Assembly (NCBI GenBank): GCA_028717825.1
Contig: JAQUNB010000063.1
Coordinates: forward strand, 1-6,951
Source of the DNA: Candidatus Omnitrophota bacterium
GTDB lineage: Bacteria; Omnitrophota; Gorgyraeia; Tantalellales; Tantalellaceae
DNA: 6,951 nucleotides
Direction of reading: 5' to 3'
Shown piece after piece: positions 1 to 6,108 of the stretch (its first letter is position 1; the number at the start of each line of letters is the position of its first letter). Made by a program: the position numbers and the translations under genes. The notes under the pieces were generated by a model. It was not told where the DNA came from. It ran no database searches and saw nothing but the letters and a program-made list of their open reading frames with translations.

Positions 1-8
1 ATATCGTA

Positions 9-425
9 ATGACGGAATTAATAAGATTTGGGGTTTCCTTAGAAAAAGGATTGCTTAGCAAATTCGACCAGCGTATAAAAAACGGAAATTATACGAACCG
101 TTCCGAGGCTATCCGCGACCTGATCCGTGAAGATCTGATCAAGGGGGAATGGCAGGAGGGGAAGGATGTTGCCGGATCGATCACGCTTGTGTATGATCAT
201 CATAAACGCCAACTCTTAAATTATCTTATGGACGTACAACATGATTTCCACCACAATATACTTTCAACCCAGCATATTCATCTCGACCATAATAACTGTT
301 TAGAGGTTATAGTTGTAAAAGGTGATTCGCAAAAGATCGAGACACTTTATGGAAAACTCAGATCGGTCAAAGGTGTAAAACATGCTAGTTTCGGTATTTC
401 TACCACGGGAAAGAACATAGGGTAA
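9..425 (+). CDS. nikR: Nickel-responsive transcriptional regulator NikR
   Basis: NikR is a cytoplasmic tetrameric repressor that binds DNA when loaded with Ni(II) and controls nickel uptake genes. The 138-aa product has the usual family length. Residues 5-45 form the ribbon-helix-helix DNA-binding domain: beta strand RFGVSL (6-11), then the very characteristic NRSEAIRDLIR (30-40). The C-terminal ACT-like metal-sensing domain follows. The four high-affinity Ni ligands known from E. coli NikR (His76, His87, His89, Cys95) align with His78, His89, His91 and Cys97 here, so the sensor looks intact. The ATG at 9 gives the N-terminus expected for the family, but the frame is open to the window edge and only 8 bases lie upstream, so neither ribosome site nor promoter can be judged. 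It precedes a porin and an ECF metal transporter on the same strand, which are its likely targets. A truncated paralogue lies at the other end of the transporter genes. Confidence 0.95.
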   Translation: MTELIRFGVSLEKGLLSKFDQRIKNGNYTNRSEAIRDLIREDLIKGEWQEGKDVAGSITLVYDHHKRQLLNYLMDVQHDFHHNILSTQHIHLDHNNCLEVIVVKGDSQKIETLYGKLRSVKGVKHASFGISTTGKNIG

Positions 426-442
426 TAAGGCAATATATTTTT

Positions 443-470
443 TTGTCCATCAGTAACACAAATATAAAAA
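443..470 (+). promoter_or_regulatory. Possible promoter with a NikR-like half-site upstream of the porin
   Basis: The 131-nt gap between nikR and the porin is AT-rich. TTGTCC (443-448) and TAAAAA (465-470) are spaced 16 nt apart and match the sigma70 -35 and -10 consensus at four of six positions each. Between them lies GTAACAC (453-459), which equals one arm of the GTGTTAC-N-GTAACAC operator described for NikR in several non-enterobacterial lineages. I do not see the opposite arm at the expected distance. The placement would suit repression of the porin-transporter operon, but the promoter match is modest and a 7-bp half-site can occur by chance. The rest of the gap shows only the short palindrome TCATATGA (492-499) and no riboswitch-like structure. 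Confidence 0.25.
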
Positions 471-556
471 TAATAGCACGATAGCCGTATATCATATGAG
501 CTGTTTAAAAAAGTTTTAATCAGAGCGCGTTGAAACGAAAAAGAAACGGAGGAAAA

Positions 557-1924
557 ATGTTAAAGAACGTGATCAGAATAGCGACGGTTCTTACAATGAC
601 CCTATGCTTATTAGCACCGCCCGTTCGTGCGGACGAAATAAGCGATTTGCGTGAAGAACTCAGCGCGTTAAAAGTCCGCATTGCCGAGCTTGAAAAGAAA
701 TTAGAGACGCAAAGCTGCACGCTTACGACACAGGGGACCACAGTAAAGGAGATCAAAGAGTCTCTGATCCAATATGCGCCGGGTGAAGGCCTTAAAGTTC
801 CGACGCATGGGATTGAAATTACCGCCGGAGCCACATGTGTTTTACAGGGTACGCCTCGAGCGAATAATCCTGCGGATGAAAAAGCCTCAAGATGCGATGC
901 CGCTTGGTCTGCCGATATATTTATCCAAAAGGCTTTTGACGATTGGGGGCTTGCTTTAATGCATCTTGAACCGGGACAGGGTCAAGGCGCGGAAAATGAC
1001 CTTTCAGTCTACAGTAATGTTAATAGGGACCAGAATGACACCAATGCCAATGTTCCTATAACGGAAATATGGTATGAACAATATTTATTTGATAAACAGA
1101 TCGCTCTTACAGCCGGCAAGCTGGATCCGGCAAATTATATTGATCAGAATGAATATGCACACGACGAGACAACACAATTTATCGGTAGAATTTTCAGGCA
1201 GAATCCGGCTATAGAGTGGCCGGACGATAATACTTTAGGCGGACGCATTATAATCGCCCCTAACATGTTGCCGTATCTTTCGTTGGAAGCGACATATTTT
1301 GATGCCGATAATGATTGGGAGGACGTCTTCAATAAACCATTTGTATCGGCGCAAATTAACTTTAAACCGTCAAAATTATTTAACATCGATCCTGAACAAT
1401 GGGACGGCAATTACAGATTTTATTGGTGGCTCAATGACAGGGATCATCCAAAACTTGTGGTTGCGGGAGCGGATCCGACCAGTGACACGAAAGAAAAAAA
1501 TATAGGTTATGGATTAAGTTGTGATCAGATGATCACAGATACGTTCGGAGCTTTCGCAAGGTTCGGATGGCAGAGGCCCAGCATCGAGATCGTCAGCACA
1601 AACCTAAATACCGCACAGTGTGAAGCTTCTTGGTCGGGCGGATTACAGATGATCGGCAAACATTGGAAAAGGGAGGATGATGTTATCGCTTTTGGCGTGG
1701 GGCAGGTGTTCCCAAGCAAGAAATATAAAGAAGCGGGCGTTGCCAATACCGGTGGTGCGGCAGAGGGACATTTCGAAACGTATTATAAGTGCCAACTTTT
1801 TAAGTGGCTCGCCATTACGCCGGATTTCCAATGGATATGGAATCCCCATGGCGTAAACCATGATTATCTGGGAGATCCAAAAACTATATTTGTGTATGGG
1901 ATAAGGGGACAATTAGATTTTTAA
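557..1924 (+). CDS. OprB-like outer-membrane porin with coiled-coil N-terminus
   Basis: Predicted 455-aa outer-membrane beta-barrel, probably a passive channel. Residues 1-25 are a signal peptide with a hydrophobic core and a cleavage site after Val-Arg-Ala. The mature protein opens with a periplasmic coiled coil: Ile28, Leu31, Leu35, Leu38, Ile42, Leu45 and Leu49 keep perfect a/d heptad spacing. The remainder is rich in alternating polar and aromatic strands with Gly turns, contains a segment near the C-terminus (GHFETYYKCQLFKW followed by ITPDFQWI) that resembles carbohydrate-selective porin OprB, and ends in Phe, the usual barrel assembly signal. ATG 557 is preferred because GGAGG (548-552) sits just upstream and the signal peptide begins there; the in-frame TTG at 530 would add nine basic residues without a ribosome site. 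It lies between nikR and the transporter genes, with only 26 nt to cbiM. That context suggests a role in metal entry, but the family assignment alone does not show nickel specificity. Confidence 0.8.
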   Translation: MLKNVIRIATVLTMTLCLLAPPVRADEISDLREELSALKVRIAELEKKLETQSCTLTTQGTTVKEIKESLIQYAPGEGLKVPTHGIEITAGATCVLQGTPRANNPADEKASRCDAAWSADIFIQKAFDDWGLALMHLEPGQGQGAENDLSVYSNVNRDQNDTNANVPITEIWYEQYLFDKQIALTAGKLDPANYIDQNEYAHDETTQFIGRIFRQNPAIEWPDDNTLGGRIIIAPNMLPYLSLEATYFDADNDWEDVFNKPFVSAQINFKPSKLFNIDPEQWDGNYRFYWWLNDRDHPKLVVAGADPTSDTKEKNIGYGLSCDQMITDTFGAFARFGWQRPSIEIVSTNLNTAQCEASWSGGLQMIGKHWKREDDVIAFGVGQVFPSKKYKEAGVANTGGAAEGHFETYYKCQLFKWLAITPDFQWIWNPHGVNHDYLGDPKTIFVYGIRGQLDF

Positions 1925-1950
1925 GTTAATCATAAAGAAAGGGGTAAGGT

Positions 1951-2631
1951 ATGCATATTCCAGACGGATATTTAGGACCGGCAACATGTGGATTTTTTTA
2001 TGTGGTAATGATGCCTATATGGACGATGGCCTCGAAGATCGTCAAAAAAACCCTTAACGCGAAGCAGGTACCGTTATTGGCGATAGGGGCAGCGTTCAGT
2101 TTTGTAATTATGATGTTCAATGTGCCGATACCCGGAGGCACGACCGGTCATGCGGTAGGCGGAGTGTTGATCGCGATACTTTTGGGTCCGTGGGCGGCAT
2201 GTATCGCCATAACTGTTGCGCTAGTGGTCCAGGCGCTTCTTTTCGGGGATGGCGGCATTACGGCGATCGGCGCGAATTGTTTTAATATGGCATTTGTGTT
2301 GCCGTTTACCGGCTACTTTTTGTATAAAGTGATCAGTTATAATTCTGCAGTCGACTCGAATAGACGGGTAATAGCCGCCGGTATCGCGGCATATATCGCT
2401 CTTAATATCGCCGCCGGTCTGACAGGGTTTGAGTTTGGTATTCAGCCGATATTCCATAAAATGGCTAGTGGCGAAGCGCTATATTGTCCCTATGGGCTAA
2501 ATGTCGCGCTTCCCGCGATGTTGAGCGAACACCTTTTGGTATTTGGGTGGGTAGAGGCCATAGTGACAGCGCTTGTTGTGAAATATTTGCAGAAACAAGA
2601 TTTGAATCTGCTTAAAGAAGGGAGAGCATAG
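1951..2631 (+). CDS. cbiM: ECF nickel/cobalt transporter, substrate-specific component CbiM/NikM
   Basis: This 226-aa polytopic inner-membrane protein is the substrate-binding S component of an energy-coupling-factor transporter for Ni(II) or Co(II). It begins with the diagnostic MHIPDGYLGP, in which the N-terminal amine and His2 bind the metal. His67, within PIPGGTTGHAVGG, falls at the position of the other metal ligand reported for the Thermoanaerobacter NikM2 structure. Hydrophobic stretches after that motif (LLGPWAACIAITVALVVQALLF and later segments) fit the multi-helix CbiM fold. AAAGGGG (1938-1944) is a good ribosome site. No N-like domain is fused to its C-terminus; the next gene supplies one separately. 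The name CbiM follows the family, but the adjacent nikR argues that nickel is the physiological substrate. Confidence 0.93.
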   Translation: MHIPDGYLGPATCGFFYVVMMPIWTMASKIVKKTLNAKQVPLLAIGAAFSFVIMMFNVPIPGGTTGHAVGGVLIAILLGPWAACIAITVALVVQALLFGDGGITAIGANCFNMAFVLPFTGYFLYKVISYNSAVDSNRRVIAAGIAAYIALNIAAGLTGFEFGIQPIFHKMASGEALYCPYGLNVALPAMLSEHLLVFGWVEAIVTALVVKYLQKQDLNLLKEGRA

Positions 2632-2633
2632 TT

Positions 2634-2966
2634 ATGAAAATCACCGGTAAATTATTGATAGGAATAATGGTTTTGATCGCGCTATCTCCTCTCGGACTAA
2701 TATTGCCCGACCATTTTAAAGCCGGTTCCGCATGGGGAGAGTGGGGGGCCGACGAAATGCAAAAACTTGTGGGCTATATCCCTCAAGGTCTCGAGAAAAT
2801 GTCAAGCATCTGGAGCGCGCCAATACCGGACTATGCTTTTAAAGGCTGGGAAGAAAAAGGGTTGCTGGAGTTAAGCGCTGCATATATAATATCTGCGGTT
2901 TTAGGAATAGCCATAGCGGTGATCTTTACATTTCTGATAGGAAAATTACTTATTAAAAAAAGGTGA
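2634..2966 (+). CDS. PDGLE-domain small membrane component (CbiN/NikN-like)
   Basis: This 110-aa protein has two membrane helices, at about residues 5-25 and 82-106, joined by a loop of roughly 55 residues that probably faces the periplasm. The loop carries AWGEWGADEMQKLVGYIPQGLEKM, written here as two blocks: AWGEWG (33-38) and PQGLE (50-54). The second occupies the place of the PDGLE signature, with Gln replacing Asp. Such proteins follow, or are fused to, CbiM in Ni/Co ECF transporters and act as the auxiliary N component needed with the S component for metal uptake. Start and stop are tightly coupled: it begins 2 nt after the cbiM stop, with AAGGGAG (2618-2624) inside the cbiM end as ribosome site, and its own TGA lies within the ribosome site of the next gene. 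It is not a classical CbiN, so I leave the symbol blank. Confidence 0.85.
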   Translation: MKITGKLLIGIMVLIALSPLGLILPDHFKAGSAWGEWGADEMQKLVGYIPQGLEKMSSIWSAPIPDYAFKGWEEKGLLELSAAYIISAVLGIAIAVIFTFLIGKLLIKKR

Positions 2967-2973
2967 TCAAAAA

Positions 2974-3819
2974 TTGTCTAAAAGCAATAATTTTATAGAG
3001 CGCTCCATTGTGGGCGCTCTATCTTTCTTGAAAGAATCGATCTTCGCCGATGAATACGCGGCGCGAAAAGGGTTCTTGCAGTCATTGGACCCGCGGATAA
3101 AAACCGCGACATTTTTTTTATTTATTATCCTGATCCTTTTTATCAAGGATATTTTTACCTTATTGTGTCTCTACGTGTTCTGCTTGTTCTTGACCAAAAG
3201 ATCGGATATTAGCCTTGGATTTTTTTTGAAACGGACATGGATATTTATACCGTTGTTTTCACTTTTTATCGCAATACCTGCTTTATTTAGTGTTTTTACC
3301 CCCGGAGAAGCCTTGGCTGGTTTCAATCTCATGGGGGTTAAGCTTGTTATTACTTATCAGGGGGTATTTAGTGCGGCGCTATTTGTTATACGTGTGATTA
3401 CCTCGGTATCATTTGTTGTTTTACTGAGCATTACTACGCGGCATTTCGAACTGCTTAGGGTTTTACGTATTTTTAAGGTTCCACAAGTTTTCGTAATGAC
3501 CACGGGTATGTGTTATCGCTATATTTACCTTTTTGTAGAGATAGTTGAGAACACTTATGTTGCTATCAAAAGCCGCACAGGCACGAAAATTCACTACAAA
3601 AAAGGGCAGCACATTGTAGCGTGGAATATTGCTTATCTCTGGATGCGATCGTATCGGCTTAACGAAGAAGTGTATAGCGCCATGCTTTCGCGTGGGTATA
3701 GAGGAGACCCTGTCACATTTAATGAGTTTAGGGCAGGGATAAAAGACTGGTTTTGGTTATTGTTTAGCGCGGCGGTATTTGTTGTGTTGTTTTATTTTAA
3801 TCTACAAATCAAAAACTAG
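2974..3819 (+). CDS. cbiQ: ECF transporter transmembrane component CbiQ
   Basis: CbiQ (EcfT) is the inner-membrane coupling protein that links the substrate component to the ATPase. The 281-aa product has hydrophobic helices at about residues 44-72, 88-106, 130-153 and 258-276. The two cytoplasmic coupling-helix motifs are visible: LRVLRIFKVP (161-170) and SAMLSRGYRG (235-244), the latter matching the family's Ala-X-X-X-Arg-Gly ATPase-contacting signature. The start is TTG at 2974, supported by AAAGGTGA (2959-2966) as ribosome site, which overlaps the stop of the preceding gene; translational coupling is likely. An 8-bp inverted repeat lies 20 nt downstream of the start codon. Length is at the upper end of the family, with an N-terminal extension of about 35 residues before the conserved LDPRIK. 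Confidence 0.92.
   Translation: MSKSNNFIERSIVGALSFLKESIFADEYAARKGFLQSLDPRIKTATFFLFIILILFIKDIFTLLCLYVFCLFLTKRSDISLGFFLKRTWIFIPLFSLFIAIPALFSVFTPGEALAGFNLMGVKLVITYQGVFSAALFVIRVITSVSFVVLLSITTRHFELLRVLRIFKVPQVFVMTTGMCYRYIYLFVEIVENTYVAIKSRTGTKIHYKKGQHIVAWNIAYLWMRSYRLNEEVYSAMLSRGYRGDPVTFNEFRAGIKDWFWLLFSAAVFVVLFYFNLQIKN
2996..3021 (+). repeat. Perfect 8-bp inverted repeat at the start of cbiQ
   Basis: TAGAGCGC (2996-3003) and GCGCTCTA (3014-3021) are perfect complements separated by 10 nt. The hairpin would form in the mRNA 20 nt downstream of the cbiQ TTG. There is no following run of U, so it is not a convincing terminator. It could slow ribosomes or protect the transcript, or simply reflect the codons used there. 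Confidence 0.4.
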
Positions 3820-3826
3820 AGGTCTT

Positions 3827-4621
3827 ATGAGCAATTCCATTTTTGATGCAAAAAATGTAAATTTCGCATATCTTGGAAAATATTCCGCCTTACGGAATGT
3901 CGATATAAATATCGAGCGGGGGCAAAAGATCTCTGTTATAGGCGCGAATGGTTCCGGGAAATCAACGCTATTACATATGCTTGATGGCCTTATCTTTCCA
4001 GACGAAGGAACGGTCAAGGCTTTTGGGCGGGAACTTGCGGAAGACGCGTTTAACGATGAAGATTTTTCAAAAGATTTCAGAAAGAAAGTGGGATTAGTTT
4101 TTCAGAATCCGGATATTCAATTATTTTGCCCTACGGTCAGAGAAGACATTTTTTTTGGGCCACTGCAGTTGGGGATGGAGAAAAAGGAGATCAAGAAACG
4201 GTTTGAAGAACTTATAACGATCTTAGGCCTCGGAAACTTACTGGAAAGAGCCCCGCACCAGCTAAGCATAGGCGAAAAACGGAAAGTCGCTATAGCCTCT
4301 ACTTTAATAATAGAGCCGGAAGTACTTATATTGGACGAACCCACAGCAGGGCTGGATCCGTTAACGACCAGACATATAATTGATCTACTTGTTCAGGAGA
4401 ACGCTTCTGGCAGGACGATCATTACTTCTACTCATGATCTACATATCGTGGAAGAAATATCGGATATTGTTTATGTTTTTAGCCAAGAAAAGAAGATCGT
4501 TAAGGCGGGGCACCCCGGCGTTATTTTGCAAGATGCGGCGCTACTTCACGTGAATAATCTTACCCATATACATGCTCATAGCCACAACGGAAAAATACAC
4601 ATCCATCCTCATTCTCACTAA
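3827..4621 (+). CDS. cbiO: ECF transporter ATPase CbiO with His-rich C-terminal tail
   Basis: This is the ATP-hydrolysing subunit of the Ni/Co ECF transporter, on the cytoplasmic face. The 264-aa product has Walker A GANGSGKST (39-47), Q-loop Gln93 in VFQNPDIQLF, ABC signature LSIGEKRK (146-153), Walker B VLILDEP (167-172 plus the following Pro) and H-loop His203. The signature has Ile and Glu in place of the canonical LSGGQ, a variation that is tolerated in this family. After the ABC fold, residues 241-264 carry nine His (241, 247, 249, 251, 253, 258, 260, 262, 264) in 24 residues, a likely metal-binding tail. ATG 3827 is preferred: AGAGG (3818-3822) lies just upstream, it is 7 nt past the cbiQ stop, and the protein then begins just before the conserved FDAKNVNFAY. 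An ATG at 3779 would overlap cbiQ and add a 16-residue hydrophobic extension of no family relevance. Confidence 0.93.
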   Translation: MSNSIFDAKNVNFAYLGKYSALRNVDINIERGQKISVIGANGSGKSTLLHMLDGLIFPDEGTVKAFGRELAEDAFNDEDFSKDFRKKVGLVFQNPDIQLFCPTVREDIFFGPLQLGMEKKEIKKRFEELITILGLGNLLERAPHQLSIGEKRKVAIASTLIIEPEVLILDEPTAGLDPLTTRHIIDLLVQENASGRTIITSTHDLHIVEEISDIVYVFSQEKKIVKAGHPGVILQDAALLHVNNLTHIHAHSHNGKIHIHPHSH

Positions 4622-4633
4622 ACCAACGTATAA

Positions 4634-4684
4634 GATTTAACTAAAGAAAAGCGGCAGGAAGGTAAAGAAGTTGCAAGGTCAAGC
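4634..4684 (+). pseudogene. Untranslated leader still homologous to nikR codons 42-58
   Basis: Reading in the frame of the downstream ATG (4685), this stretch encodes DLTKEKRQEGKEVARSS, alignable without gaps to nikR residues 42-58 (DLIKGEWQEGKDVAGSI). Directly before it is TAA (4631-4633) at the position of the nikR codon for Glu41 (GAA), so a nonsense change or breakpoint cuts the frame off from any DNA-binding domain. No ATG, GTG or TTG lies in frame between the TAA and 4685. No homology to the ribbon-helix-helix part is visible upstream, because the cbiO stop is only 10 nt away. Confidence 0.6.
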
Positions 4685-4873
4685 ATGCTCGCATATACTT
4701 ATCATAAGCGCAGCAACCTTGATCGTCTCGAACGCGTAGATAATTGCTTGAAAGTTATCGTCGTAAAAGGCGATCCCCAAAAAATAGAATCGCTTTACGG
4801 AAAACTTAAATCAGCCAAGGGCGTAAAACACGCGAGCTTCGGGATCTGTACCACAGGGAAGGGTATTGTTTAG
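4685..4873 (+). CDS. Truncated NikR paralogue: C-terminal domain only, possible pseudogene
   Basis: The 62-aa product is a copy of the NikR metal-sensing domain without the ribbon-helix-helix. After the shared HKR (7-9) it has lost about 19 residues that in the full NikR hold His78 and His89. The positions aligned with His91 and His94 are Arg, while the Cys ligand is kept (Cys21). From Asn/Asp-Asn-Cys onward, 35 of 44 residues equal the full-length protein. AAGG (4675-4678) lies 6 nt before the ATG, so translation is possible. It follows cbiO by 63 nt and could be read from the same transcript. It may be a decaying remnant of a duplicated nikR, or a small protein that pairs with NikR through the ACT-like domain without binding DNA. 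The high share of synonymous differences favours past or present selection; function is not established. Confidence 0.6.
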   Translation: MLAYTYHKRSNLDRLERVDNCLKVIVVKGDPQKIESLYGKLKSAKGVKHASFGICTTGKGIV

Positions 4874-4912
4874 GGGCTATCAAAAGGACGTCAACCGCGG
4901 GTGTTCTTTATG

Positions 4913-4939
4913 TAAGGAACGGTTTGAAACCGTTCCTTA
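4913..4939 (+). terminator. Inverted repeat, possible terminator of the nickel operon
   Basis: Thirteen bases at 4913-4925 are the perfect complement of 4927-4939 around a single G. As RNA this would fold as a stem of about nine to ten pairs (AAGGAACGG with CCGTTCCTT) and a short loop. It lies 40 nt after the nikR-like fragment. The bases after it (TCGTTGCGTCT) contain no clean U run, so intrinsic termination is only possible; a bidirectional or processing role is equally open. The remainder of 4874-5030 shows no gene. Confidence 0.45.
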
Positions 4940-5030
4940 TCGTTGCGTCTGCAGCTTAGTCGCACAAAACGCTTTTCGTAATGACAATAAAGATGGCTTC
5001 TAATAAGACGGATATATTGACGGCATAAAT

Positions 5031-5981
5031 ATGAAAATGATAGTACGAAAACATATGATCATATCCCGCTGGTGTTTTTTGACAGTGTTTTTATTCTATA
5101 ATTGCTATCTTGCGGCTTGTGCGGAGGAAACTAAGTCGATCGAAGAATGGAATCCGCCTTCAGTGGGGCCGGTCGTTACGTGGACAGCGCCCCTAACCGG
5201 CGTGGGAAAGCTTGCAGTCCAGCCATTTTTTTTCTACAACAGGACAAGGGGATATTTTGATGATGACGGTCATTATCATGGTTTTGCTCCGGGAGAAAAA
5301 AAATATCAGTATCAACAAGTGTTGCTTCTCAAATATGGGGTTATCGATAGATTGGAATTTGCCGGCGAGGCTATTTTTCAAGAAAGCTACATCAAGCTGG
5401 GGGATGAGAAGGGGCACACGAACGGATTTAGCGACAGTTATCTTTATTTGCGTTACTGTGTGACCGAAGAAAAAGATTGGCTGCCGTATACAGTCGCCCA
5501 TTTCCAGCTTAAGATGCCTACCGGAAAATATCAACATGCCGACCCTGATAGGCTTGGTACGGATCTGATGGGAGCTATTTCCGGAGGGGGGTCGTGGGAC
5601 CCGGGTTTTGGTATAAATCTGACCAAAAAACTTAAGCCCTTAATATTTCATGCTGATGTTATATGCAGTTTTCCGCAGGAAGTCAAGGTAGACGGGGTCA
5701 AGACCATATACGGAACATATTTAAATTACGACTTCGGAGTAGAATATTTTTTGCCGAAAGGGTTTAATCTTATGTTTGAAGTGAATGGATTTGCACAAGG
5801 GGATCTGAAAGCGAACGGGGACAGAATACCGGCTTCAGATAATGGCTATTTCATTATATCCCCGGGCATCGGCTGGTCCTGTAAAAAACTGCAGACGCTT
5901 TTGGCGTATCAAAGGGTGTTGGTAGGGACCAACGTGGATGCTAATGATTCCATAGTTTTTACATGTATGATGACATTTTAA
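5031..5981 (+). CDS. Putative outer-membrane beta-barrel protein (MetA-pathway/transporter-like)
   Basis: This 316-aa protein has an N-terminal export signal (hydrophobic core at about residues 15-29) and a body of amphipathic strands ending in Phe. It resembles the loosely defined outer-membrane family annotated as transporter or 'MetA-pathway of phenol degradation', with phrases such as PPSVGPVVTWTAPLTGVGKL and HFQLKMPTGKY; the resemblance is by eye. The signal peptide is ambiguous: LAAC (27-30) fits a lipobox, while ACA (29-31) fits an ordinary AxA cleavage site; a barrel would normally use the latter. An extracellular-loop candidate contains DDDGHYHG. The start is uncertain: ATG at 5031, 5037 and 5055 are all in frame and none has a good ribosome site; 5055 would give a more typical signal peptide length. 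It follows the nikR-like fragment and may be part of the metal locus, but the inverted repeat between them argues for separate transcription. Confidence 0.65.
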   Translation: MKMIVRKHMIISRWCFLTVFLFYNCYLAACAEETKSIEEWNPPSVGPVVTWTAPLTGVGKLAVQPFFFYNRTRGYFDDDGHYHGFAPGEKKYQYQQVLLLKYGVIDRLEFAGEAIFQESYIKLGDEKGHTNGFSDSYLYLRYCVTEEKDWLPYTVAHFQLKMPTGKYQHADPDRLGTDLMGAISGGGSWDPGFGINLTKKLKPLIFHADVICSFPQEVKVDGVKTIYGTYLNYDFGVEYFLPKGFNLMFEVNGFAQGDLKANGDRIPASDNGYFIISPGIGWSCKKLQTLLAYQRVLVGTNVDANDSIVFTCMMTF

Positions 5982-6053
5982 CGTCAAATAAAACGTGAAT
6001 TCTAAAAAACAAAGCAGGACTAAGATCCTGTCCGGGCGGCAAGACATAATCAC

Positions 6054-6082
6054 TTGCATTAAATTTTTGCCAAGAGTACAAT
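6054..6082 (+). promoter_or_regulatory. Candidate promoter for the heptad-repeat protein gene
   Basis: TTGCAT (6054-6059) and TACAAT (6077-6082) are separated by 17 nt. The -10 element matches consensus at five of six positions; the -35 keeps only the TTG core. A transcript would begin near 6088, giving a leader of about 20 nt that contains the strong ribosome site AAAAGGAGGG (6096-6105). The rest of the gap after the barrel gene holds a short CAGGA/TCCTG hairpin (6015-6030) with no U run. Confidence 0.4.
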
Positions 6083-6108
6083 GACGAGGAGATACAAAAG
6101 GAGGGACA

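Noticed and set aside
438..444. Run of seven T after nikR as a possible terminator
   Set aside because: No stem-loop can be drawn directly before it.
426..556. Cobalamin or Ni/Co riboswitch ahead of the porin
   Set aside because: The gap is short and AT-rich, with no B12-box-like or conserved multi-helix pattern visible.
530..556. TTG at 530 as the porin start
   Set aside because: No ribosome site, and the signal peptide with GGAGG upstream begins at ATG 557.
1520..1537. Perfect inverted repeat TGTGATCA-GA-TGATCACA, CRP-like
   Set aside because: It lies deep inside the porin coding region, the spacing between TGTGA and TCACA is 8 rather than 6, and no start follows nearby.
3779..3826. Upstream ATG as the cbiO start
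   Set aside because: It overlaps the cbiQ end, has no ribosome site and adds residues not found in the family; ATG 3827 has AGAGG upstream.
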